Source: Chth-196 sp044370935 (GTDB taxonomy: Bacteria; Verrucomicrobiota; Verrucomicrobiia; Chthoniobacterales; Chthoniobacteraceae). Taken from it: a stretch of 11,486 nt of DNA. Numbering within the stretch: the first letter of the stretch is position 1; each line of letters opens with the position of its first letter. The DNA is taken from assembly GCA_044370935.1 (NCBI GenBank), contig JBILUQ010000116.1, positions 1 through 11,486 of the forward strand. Reading direction: 5' to 3'. Positions 1 through 6,724 of this stretch are shown here, in pieces. The notes below the pieces were generated by a model. The model was not told the origin of the DNA. It did not search any database and saw only the letters and a program-made list of their open reading frames with translations. The translations under genes and the position numbers were made by a program.

Positions 1-1
1 A

Positions 2-1105
2 AAAAGAGGCATTGAACAAATTTGGACTCCGGCCAATCGCTGGGAACAGCCCACCGCTCTCAATCAATTCGCAACAATCGCAGACACGTTAATTTGGAGT
101 CCGCACTCCCGTTCCGAGGTCTCGGCCACCGATACACCGCAACAGGCCATCAATCCGCGGGGACGCTGGATTCCTGCGGAGAGCATTGCGTCCGTCATCG
201 CGCCGCTAGGAAAAGGCACTCTTTGCAGACTCTCAGGGCCAGGCAAACGGTACGGAAAAGAAATGCACCTTGGATGCCGCCTTGGAGATGGGTCGCTTCA
301 ACTCGCGAAATCGATTCAAGCGCTACTGCGTAAAAAAATCGTTTCCCATGATCAACTGACTTCTGAAGTGCTCCAGCAACTTCCAATCGTTACCTCAGGA
401 GGTACACCCGTGGGGCTCGTACCCCGCGGAGACCAGCTATTCGTTCACCTTTCCTTCGGGGGCGTCAAATGGGAGACCACGGAAGACTCCGCAGGAAATC
501 GGGTGCGTCTCGCACCAACTCGCAAATCGTCACCCGAGCCATGCGGCAAATGCCGGTTCAGAGAGAAATGCGGCAACTCCACAGCCTTCACTTCACCGGC
601 ATATGCATGGCGAGAACTAGGCTTGATCGAGCCGCATGGTCAACCAAACCGGCGTGGAATCATATTCTCATTCTTCCAGCATGGCGAAGGACTGGCCATC
701 GCGGCCGCACTCGAAGATCCACAGTATCCGATTCAGGATTTGATTTTTGACATTGCCGACCTCAGGGGCGGCTCTCGGTTCGGGGAAGAGGACGGCGGAG
801 AACTGGGCCGGCTGGCGCTGTGTTGCCAGAGAACATTTGGAAACGCAGACTATGAGGGTTATCTGCGGTTTGGGATTCCATCGGACTATGGTCCGGGCGC
901 TGCAGAGGCGGTCCGTAGTCTCGTTGAGCACAAGATGGGTACCCACCAATTACTGACTGAACGGGTCAGGATTGGTGACATTGAACGCGCAGTTCTTGAG
1001 TGGCGCAGCCTAATACGCCACATCGCCTTCGCTCCCGACCACCCTTGGGATCGCTGGAGGGAATTAAAAACTGCAGCTCAATCTCGTGCATCTCAAACCC
1101 AGTAG
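2..1105 (+). CDS. Uncharacterised protein, 3' part of a gene cut by the left edge; possibly helicase-related
   Basis: The reading frame is open from base 2 to the stop at 1103-1105, giving 367 residues with no stop. The first internal ATG (263) is therefore probably not the true start; 87 in-frame residues precede it and the real start lies outside the window. Visible features are a cysteine cluster C-x2-C-x5-C at window codons 181-190 (CGKCRFREKC), a further Cys-Cys pair at codons 274-275, and a hydrophobic stretch around 'GIIFSFFQHGEGLAIAAAL' followed by 'LIFDIADLRGG'. No signal peptide or membrane helix is seen in the visible part. The three-cysteine spacing resembles metal or Fe-S clusters in several nucleic-acid enzymes, but no nuclease or helicase motif (Walker A/B, PD-ExK) is visible here. 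The general texture reminded me of C-terminal regions of superfamily 2 helicases; this is a weak impression. The gene ends 57 bp before the sigma-factor gene. Confidence 0.6.
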   Translation, partial: KRGIEQIWTPANRWEQPTALNQFATIADTLIWSPHSRSEVSATDTPQQAINPRGRWIPAESIASVIAPLGKGTLCRLSGPGKRYGKEMHLGCRLGDGSLQLAKSIQALLRKKIVSHDQLTSEVLQQLPIVTSGGTPVGLVPRGDQLFVHLSFGGVKWETTEDSAGNRVRLAPTRKSSPEPCGKCRFREKCGNSTAFTSPAYAWRELGLIEPHGQPNRRGIIFSFFQHGEGLAIAAALEDPQYPIQDLIFDIADLRGGSRFGEEDGGELGRLALCCQRTFGNADYEGYLRFGIPSDYGPGAAEAVRSLVEHKMGTHQLLTERVRIGDIERAVLEWRSLIRHIAFAPDHPWDRWRELKTAAQSRASQTQ

Positions 1106-1162
1106 GGCTGCCACGCAATCGGTGAAACCAAACTAACCCTGCGGTTTAAATGCGATTGTCCC

Positions 1163-1768
1163 ATGAAAAACCCTGATCCTATTCCAGAAATCGGGGCGGA
1201 TCCGCGCATTCACCTGAAGCGGTGGCTTGAAAACGCGGACGAAAATGCGGCGGAGACTCTCATTGAGGGGCTTTACCCTGTTGTTATTCGGATTATTCAC
1301 AATCACCTGCCTCGCGCCACTGCGCCAGACGATCTTGCACAGGACGTCTTCCTTCAGTTCTTTCGAACTGTAGATCGCTATGATGACAAGAGACCACTTG
1401 AAAACTGGATTTCCCGGCTTGCTCTCAATGTTTGCCTGAACGCGCTCAGAACCCGCAAGCGCCGCCCAGAATGGCGCTGGTCTGACTTCACCGAATCAGA
1501 ACAGGCTGCCATCGACTCGCTGCAAGACGAATCAGCTGTCCGAACCGCACCGGACGCAGATGCCCACGCAATTATCCGAAAGCTCCTCGATACTCTGTCC
1601 GCCGAAGACCGGATCGTTGTGCAACTCCTTCATCTTGAGGAAAAGTCGATCGCTGAAATTTCGTCTCTAACTGGTTGGAACAGCGCAGTGATCAAGGTCC
1701 GGGCTTTTCGAGCGCGAAGAAAACTCAGAGGCGCTCTGGAATCGGTTGGTTACAACAAAACCTGCTAA
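1163..1768 (+). CDS. ECF-type RNA polymerase sigma factor (sigma-70 family)
   Basis: The 201-residue product has the two-domain layout of extracytoplasmic function sigma factors. Region 2 spans about residues 29-101 and includes 'DDLAQDVFLQFF' and 'LENWISRLALN', the core-binding and -10 recognition segments, followed by a basic patch (TRKRR). Region 4 spans about residues 137-190 with a helix-turn-helix around residues 162-186 ('SIAEISSLTGW' then 'VIKVRAFRARRKLR') for -35 recognition. Sigma-1.1 and region 3 are absent, as expected for ECF factors. The ATG at 1163 has no clear Shine-Dalgarno sequence; the nearby ATG at 1150 is out of frame. It is the first gene of a same-strand cluster, followed 39 bp later by a small membrane protein where an anti-sigma factor would be expected. 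It probably directs transcription of its own cluster, which is an inference from position. The family call is firm; the ECF subgroup is not known. Confidence 0.95.
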   Translation: MKNPDPIPEIGADPRIHLKRWLENADENAAETLIEGLYPVVIRIIHNHLPRATAPDDLAQDVFLQFFRTVDRYDDKRPLENWISRLALNVCLNALRTRKRRPEWRWSDFTESEQAAIDSLQDESAVRTAPDADAHAIIRKLLDTLSAEDRIVVQLLHLEEKSIAEISSLTGWNSAVIKVRAFRARRKLRGALESVGYNKTC

Positions 1769-1807
1769 CGTGGGTAACCGAATTGCCGTGACGGTTTAGA
1801 TGACAGC

Positions 1808-2122
1808 ATGAAGCCATCTCAGGACCTGCTTGAGCGCATTTTTCAGAGTGCGCGCAAAGCCCGAAATATCGATGAACGCACTGAAGCGCCGTTCATGTTC
1901 AGCACAAACGTCCTACGGGCGCTTCAAAATCGGGGCCACTGTCGCGCAGATTCACGTGAACAGGAGGCGTGGGAACGTCTATCGCTTGCAGCTATTCCTC
2001 TTGGAGCGTTCGTCGCCCTGGTATCGCTCCGCCTTGCTGCCCCACAAGCGCCTCTCGAAAACGTTTTCAATGCACCGGAGAACGTGGCCAGCGCAGTGAT
2101 CAATGAGACAATCGAACCATGA
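1808..2122 (+). CDS. Small single-pass membrane protein, candidate anti-sigma factor
   Basis: This 104-residue protein has a polar, charged N-terminal half (about residues 1-56), one probable transmembrane helix (about 58-78, LSLAAIPLGAFVALVSLRLA) and a short C-terminal tail of about 25 residues. That layout matches a one-helix anti-sigma factor with its sigma-binding part in the cytoplasm, but the zinc-binding HxxxCxxC motif of ZAS-type anti-sigma factors is absent (only Cys45). Its position directly after an ECF sigma gene and its 4-bp ATGA overlap with the next gene (stop 2120-2122, next ATG 2119) argue for co-expression. An overlapping reading frame at 1830-2099 is a shadow: it lacks this membrane profile and does not connect to the neighbours. 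I do not recognise a named family; the anti-sigma role is inferred from topology and context. Confidence 0.72.
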   Translation: MKPSQDLLERIFQSARKARNIDERTEAPFMFSTNVLRALQNRGHCRADSREQEAWERLSLAAIPLGAFVALVSLRLAAPQAPLENVFNAPENVASAVINETIEP

Positions 2123-2499
2123 AAACATTCAAAATCACCGCATGCCTCTGCGTCCTGTTCTTACTTGGTGCGGCTTCCGGATTCGGTATTTCCCGAGCAG
2201 GCATGCCGTTCGGCCTCCGGTCATTTGCAAAATCAGAAACAGCAATAGTGGATAGATTGCTAAGAGAGACTAATCAGCGTCTGCACCTCACGGTCGAGCA
2301 AGAACCAATCGCTCGAAAAAGCTATGAGGAGCTCGCAAGCGGCTTACATGGGATCCGACAGGAGACAGCCGTAAAGGTGCGTGAACTCGTCATCCAAAAA
2401 GGCACCGACCTTTGGAAAGTCTTAACGCCAGAACAACGAGTTGAGTTCAAGAAACTCAATGAAGAACGTCGCGAACGCTGGCAGCGCTTCCAACCATGA
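2119..2499 (+). CDS. Spy/CpxP-like periplasmic LTxxQ protein (heavy-metal sensor family)
   Basis: The 126-residue product starts with a hydrophobic segment (about residues 6-24) that would be a signal peptide or membrane anchor. It continues as a mostly helical, highly charged domain with two LTxxQ motifs, L57-T-V-E-Q61 and L102-T-P-E-Q106. The motif is the hallmark of the Spy/CpxP/ZraP family, periplasmic chaperone-like sensors that bind misfolded proteins or metals. The C-terminus is strongly basic (ERRERWQRF). The start codon overlaps the stop of the upstream gene in an ATGA arrangement, and its own stop overlaps the start of the next gene in the same way, so translational coupling on one transcript is likely. 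Beside an ECF sigma factor and a small membrane protein it probably senses or buffers envelope stress. No histidine- or cysteine-rich metal site is obvious. Confidence 0.82.
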   Translation: MKTFKITACLCVLFLLGAASGFGISRAGMPFGLRSFAKSETAIVDRLLRETNQRLHLTVEQEPIARKSYEELASGLHGIRQETAVKVRELVIQKGTDLWKVLTPEQRVEFKKLNEERRERWQRFQP

Positions 2500-5243
2500 A
2501 AGGCGGCTACCGCATCCTCGGAGCGCTTGCACCCGTCACGCTCTTATTTTCAAGCCCTGCTCATGGTGCAGAACCTAAGCGTGACCCCGAGCGATCCTTC
2601 CACTTTTTAGACTTTAACGCCGATGGAATGATCTCACGCGACGAGTTCGCGCAACTGAAGGAAACTGTACCATTTTTTAAGGAGCATCCGCTATCAATCG
2701 GCGTCGTTTTTTGGAAATTTGACACCAACAAAGATTCCAAACTGTCGCTCGAAGAGTTCCGTACATTTGTGCTTTCACGAGCCAAGGAGGAGCCGGCAAA
2801 GAAGAACAAGGAGCTGCCCGCCGCCGAACAGCCCCGAGGCGCAACGGCCGAGGACATCGCCTTCTTTGAAAAAAAGATCCGCCCAGTCCTCGCAGACACC
2901 TGCTACGAATGCCATTCAGCAGAATCGAAAAGCGTGAAAGGTGGCCTTCTGCTGGACAGTAGAGACGGCATCAGAATAGGAGGCGATAGCGGCCCGGCGA
3001 TCATCCAAGGAAATCCAAACGAGAGCCTTCTCCTTGAGGCTGTCCGTTACGGAAACAAAGAGCTACAAATGCCGCCCCAGAAACACGGTGGAAAGCTCCC
3101 AGATCATGTGATCAAAGACTTGGAGCACTGGGTGCAGATGGGTGCACCGGATCCACGGGAAGGCACAAAACCCATGGCTGGTGGAATCAATCTGGAAGAG
3201 GGAAGAAAGCATTGGTCGTTCCAGCCCCTCTCCCACCCGAAAGCACCAACGCCCCATGATGGTTCATGGCCACGAAAGGATATTGACCGGTTTGTGTTAA
3301 GCAAACTAGAGGCGAGCGGGATTGCCCCCGTTGAGGATGCAACTATTCAAACTCTGGTGCGACGCCTGAGCTTCGACCTCACTGGTCTTCCTCCGTCCAC
3401 TCAGGTCCTCGATAAGATCAAGCAGACGAGCTCGTCTTCTTTTGTTGACGAGTATGTGAACGAGCTGCTGTCTTCCAGCGCTTTCGGCGAACGCTGGGCA
3501 AGGCACTGGCTTGACGTAGCCCGTTATGCCGATTCCTCCGGACGCGGCTCAAACCTTCTGTTTCCAAATGCTTGGCGCTACAGGGATTACGTCATTGACT
3601 CATTCAACCAGGATAAACCATACGACCAGTTTCTCCGGGAGCAGATCGCAGGCGACCTTCTACCGGCCAGTAGCGCCGCTGAGAAAAACACAAACCTGAT
3701 TGCCACTGGCTTTCTCTCCATAGGCCCAAAGCAACTTGATGAGCGTGACAGTCTGCAATTCAAATTAGACATCGTAGACGAACAGCTCGACACGATGGGG
3801 CAAGCAATGCTTGGGCTTACAATCGGCTGTGCGCGCTGCCACGACCACAAATTCGATGCCATCCCGCAAAAAGATTATTACGCGCTTGCAGGGATTTTTC
3901 AAAGCACTGAAACATTATACGGAACGGTCGGAGTCATCACCAATGGCCATCCCTCGGGGCTGAATGAATTGGACTTCTCCGCACCCCGTATCGAAGCAAA
4001 GTTCAGCCGAGCGCAGTTGAAGACCGAGGTTGCACGAATCGAAAGGCAGATCAAAGAACTTTATGGCAGCACTGCGCCAAGTAGTTTCAGGCTGCCTGAC
4101 GATCCGCAGAAAGCGCGTGAATCGATCGCCGCGCGTTCCCGCCTAGCAATAGTCAGCCAGCGATTAAAGGAAACCGCTGAGGACGGCCATATGATTCCGC
4201 TCGCCATGGGAGTGCGCGATGCCAAGAACCCAGCGAATATGCCGCTCTATTCAAGGGGAGACCCAACAAAACCACTTGCAACAGTTACTCGCGGTTTTCC
4301 ACAGGTTTTGCCTGAGGCCTCCAGCTTAGTGAATGAAACATCGAGCGGCCGGCGCGAACTGGCCGACTGGATAGCATCGCCGCTTAATCCATTGACTGCT
4401 CGAGTTTATGTGAACCGTGTCTGGCAGCATCTCCTCGGTCGCGGTCTGGTAGCCACTCCAGATAATTTCGGGGGCTCAGGGGAACCCGCGTCACATCCTG
4501 AGCTTCTTGACCATCTTGCCGCCGAGTTTATCGCGCACGGATGGAGCCTAAAATGGCTTGTCCGGGAAATCGTGCTTTCCCGAACCTACCAACTTTCCTC
4601 ACACATCAGTTCGACCGCATACGCCCTCGATCCGGATAATGTGCTTCTGTGGCGAATGAGTCCTCGAAGGCTTAATGCAGAGGCAACTAGAGATGCCATG
4701 CTCACCGTAGCGGGTACACTCCAACCCCAACCTCCGGTTGGATCAATAGCTGCACGAGTCGGCGACGGATTCGCGGCACTTGCATCGACTTTCGAGTCGA
4801 AGGAAACGGAAGCGGGTTACCGCTCGATCTATCTGACCGTGTTAAGAGACCAAACTAACAGCGTTCTGCGCATTTTTGACTTTGCTAACCCAAACGCGGT
4901 CACAGGCAGGCGCGAGGAAACCACCACCCCCGCACAGGCTCTCTTCCTACTCAACCACCCGCTCCTCCAGTCGCTTGCAGAGGCGTGGAGCCTACGGCTC
5001 AGCTCGACACACGAATCTCAAACAGCGCAGATTTCCACCGCTTACCGACAGGCATTCGCCAGAGACCCATCCATCGAGGAAATCCGCAACAGCGAGGATT
5101 TCATCGAAAAGATGCGCGCCTCGGAACGGGGGTCGAGAACCGAGAATCAAGAGATCGAGTCCGCTGGCAAAAGAAACAACCGAGCGCTTACCACCTTTTG
5201 TCATGCCCTGCTTGTTAGCGCAGAATTCAGAATACTCCAATAA
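2496..5243 (+). CDS. Exported EF-hand/PSCyt1/DUF1549/DUF1553 protein (planctomycete-type cytochrome)
   Basis: This 915-residue protein has an N-terminal signal peptide (about residues 1-25, ending near PAHGA). Two EF-hand loops follow: D39-F-N41-A-D43-G...E50 and D76-T-N78-K-D80...E87. Both keep the acidic or Asn ligands at positions 1, 3, 5 and 12, so calcium binding is plausible; the second has Ser instead of Gly at position 6. The PSCyt1 domain (about 120-220) has a haem c motif C136-Y-E-C139-H140 and later 'ELQMPPQ'. The DUF1549/PSCyt2 domain begins near H239 ('HWSFQPL') with 'RRLSFDLTGLPPS' and ends with a second C445-A-R-C448-H449 motif ('CARCHDHKFDAIPQ'). The DUF1553/PSD1 domain (about 615-912) starts 'SGRRELADW' and includes 'VNRVWQHLLGRGLV' and 'ASHPELLDHLAAEF'. 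The family is abundant in Planctomycetota and Verrucomicrobiota, usually beside DUF1501 genes as here, and is suspected of roles in degrading complex organic matter, but its reaction is not established. The 4-bp ATGA overlap links it to the upstream LTxxQ gene. Confidence 0.95.
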   Translation: MKGGYRILGALAPVTLLFSSPAHGAEPKRDPERSFHFLDFNADGMISRDEFAQLKETVPFFKEHPLSIGVVFWKFDTNKDSKLSLEEFRTFVLSRAKEEPAKKNKELPAAEQPRGATAEDIAFFEKKIRPVLADTCYECHSAESKSVKGGLLLDSRDGIRIGGDSGPAIIQGNPNESLLLEAVRYGNKELQMPPQKHGGKLPDHVIKDLEHWVQMGAPDPREGTKPMAGGINLEEGRKHWSFQPLSHPKAPTPHDGSWPRKDIDRFVLSKLEASGIAPVEDATIQTLVRRLSFDLTGLPPSTQVLDKIKQTSSSSFVDEYVNELLSSSAFGERWARHWLDVARYADSSGRGSNLLFPNAWRYRDYVIDSFNQDKPYDQFLREQIAGDLLPASSAAEKNTNLIATGFLSIGPKQLDERDSLQFKLDIVDEQLDTMGQAMLGLTIGCARCHDHKFDAIPQKDYYALAGIFQSTETLYGTVGVITNGHPSGLNELDFSAPRIEAKFSRAQLKTEVARIERQIKELYGSTAPSSFRLPDDPQKARESIAARSRLAIVSQRLKETAEDGHMIPLAMGVRDAKNPANMPLYSRGDPTKPLATVTRGFPQVLPEASSLVNETSSGRRELADWIASPLNPLTARVYVNRVWQHLLGRGLVATPDNFGGSGEPASHPELLDHLAAEFIAHGWSLKWLVREIVLSRTYQLSSHISSTAYALDPDNVLLWRMSPRRLNAEATRDAMLTVAGTLQPQPPVGSIAARVGDGFAALASTFESKETEAGYRSIYLTVLRDQTNSVLRIFDFANPNAVTGRREETTTPAQALFLLNHPLLQSLAEAWSLRLSSTHESQTAQISTAYRQAFARDPSIEEIRNSEDFIEKMRASERGSRTENQEIESAGKRNNRALTTFCHALLVSAEFRILQ

Positions 5244-5249
5244 GTCGAA

Positions 5250-6650
5250 ATGAGCACCACACACCCATTCTCGCAAGTTTCGAGGAGAGAGATGCTAAAA
5301 ACTTTTTCAAGTGGTTTTGGTTATCTCGCCTTTGCTGACCTAATCAAAAACCACTCGGAAGCAGCGTCCTCGGGCGGGCCGCTCGCAGTTAAGCAGCCTC
5401 ATTTTTCAGCCAAGGCAAAACGGGTGATTTTTCTGTGCATGAACGGTGCACCCTCGCACGTTGACTTGCTTGACCACAAACCAGCGTTACAGCGCGCTTC
5501 TGGACAAGTCAGCCCCCGAGGACTCGGCGCCGCGGCCAAACTAATGTCATCGCCGTGGAAATTCTCGGCGCACGGCAAAAGCGGAACCGAGTTTAGTGAG
5601 CTTCTGCCGAACATCGCTTCCCACGCTGATGAACTATGCGTGATCCGTTCAATGCACACGGACGTTCCTGCCCACGGACCGGCGAGCATACAGATGCACA
5701 CTGGAAGCGCACAATTCATCAGACCTTCCCTTGGGGCGTGGACTTTGTACGGTCTCGGTAATGAGGCTGAAAACCTGCCAGGCTTCATCAATTTGAGCGC
5801 AACGATAGCAAACGGGGGTGCTCAAAAGTATGGTAGCGCATTCTTGCCTGCTGCCTTCCAAGGCACTCCGATCGGCAATTTGGGGCCGTTCGGGAAACCA
5901 ATAGGCGAACTCAAAATAGAAAACCTCAAAAACTCGCGCGTCTCGGCTTCCGAACAACGCTCTCAGCTCGATTTCATTCAATCCCTCAACAGGCAGCGGC
6001 TGATGGAGGATGCTGTGAATCCTCATATCGAGGGAATGATTGAGTCACTGGAACTGGGGTTTCGCATGCAAAGTGAGATTCCACATCTGCTGGATTTGAG
6101 CGACGAAGACCAAGGCATACTAGATCGCTATGGCATTGGATCTGACTCCACGGACTTCATGGGCAGGCAATGTTTGTTGGCGCGGAGATTTGCTGAGGCC
6201 GGCGTTCGCTTCATCGAGGTAAATCATGGTGATTGGGACGACCACAGGGGCATTGCCGAAGAATTGCCGAGGCATTGCAGGGAGGTAGACAAGCCTGTCT
6301 CAGCCCTATTGACCGACCTGCGAGAACGGGGTCTTCTGCAAGAAACCCTTGTCATATGGGGAGGCGAATTTGGACGCACTCCACATGCGCAGGGCAACGG
6401 CAGGGACCACAACTCGAAGGGGTTTTCACTTTGGATGGCGGGCGGTGGAATAAAAGGAGGCATCACCCACGGTGCCACCGATGAACTCGGTTACGAGGCG
6501 GTCGAAAAGCCGGTGCATATCCACGACTGGCATGCGACAATCCTCCACCTTCTTGGGCTTGACCACGAAAAGCTCACTTACCGCCATGCCGGCCGTGACT
6601 TTCGTCTCACGGATGTAAAAGGTCAGGCGATCCACGAAATAATTTCCTGA
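5250..6650 (+). CDS. DUF1501 protein, Tat-exported, sulfatase-like fold
   Basis: The 466-residue product carries a twin-arginine signal near its start: S11-R12-R13-E-M-L-K17 followed by a weakly hydrophobic segment, indicating export in folded form. Hallmarks of DUF1501 are present: 'FLCMNGAPSHVDLLDHKP' at about residues 61-78, 'NHGDWDDH' at 325-332, W370-G-G-E-F-G-R-T-P378, and 'GRDHN' with 'WMAGGGIKGG' near 385-405. The family is related to alkaline phosphatase/sulfatase-type metalloenzymes, and the conserved Asp and His residues are likely metal ligands, although the substrate is unknown. It starts 6 bp after the DUF1553 gene; this pair recurs together across the PVC phyla and probably acts on the same extracellular substrate. 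The length is normal for the family and the gene looks intact. The ATG at 5250 has no clear Shine-Dalgarno sequence but places the Tat motif at the expected distance from the start. Confidence 0.95.
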   Translation: MSTTHPFSQVSRREMLKTFSSGFGYLAFADLIKNHSEAASSGGPLAVKQPHFSAKAKRVIFLCMNGAPSHVDLLDHKPALQRASGQVSPRGLGAAAKLMSSPWKFSAHGKSGTEFSELLPNIASHADELCVIRSMHTDVPAHGPASIQMHTGSAQFIRPSLGAWTLYGLGNEAENLPGFINLSATIANGGAQKYGSAFLPAAFQGTPIGNLGPFGKPIGELKIENLKNSRVSASEQRSQLDFIQSLNRQRLMEDAVNPHIEGMIESLELGFRMQSEIPHLLDLSDEDQGILDRYGIGSDSTDFMGRQCLLARRFAEAGVRFIEVNHGDWDDHRGIAEELPRHCREVDKPVSALLTDLRERGLLQETLVIWGGEFGRTPHAQGNGRDHNSKGFSLWMAGGGIKGGITHGATDELGYEAVEKPVHIHDWHATILHLLGLDHEKLTYRHAGRDFRLTDVKGQAIHEIIS

Positions 6651-6693
6651 GAGCCCGCGCCCACAATTTGCAAGCGTAGCAGTGTCGCCGGAG

Positions 6694-6705
6694 TCCGTTA
6701 ACGGA
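6694..6705. repeat. Perfect 12-bp palindrome TCCGTTAACGGA between convergent genes
   Basis: The 74-bp gap between the DUF1501 gene (plus) and the prepilin peptidase gene (minus) contains TCCGTTAACGGA, which reads the same on both strands. It has no loop and no following T-run, so it does not look like a standard intrinsic terminator, although both transcripts end here. A 12-bp palindrome can occur by chance in a window of this size. No other structure was seen in this gap. Confidence 0.35.
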
Positions 6706-6724
6706 ATCCCAGCAGCGCAGATTG

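Noticed and set aside
263..1105. ATG at 263 as the true start of the left-edge gene
   Set aside because: The same frame is open back to base 2 without a stop and encodes plausible protein, so the start most likely lies outside the window.
1125..1147. AAACC...GGTTT inverted repeat before the sigma gene as a terminator
   Set aside because: The stem is only 5 bp with a 13-base loop and no T-run; it is likely chance.
4876..5276. Additional reading frames on both strands at the end of the DUF1553 gene
   Set aside because: They are out-of-frame shadows of a well-conserved DUF1553 C-terminus; no domain or plausible start context was seen.
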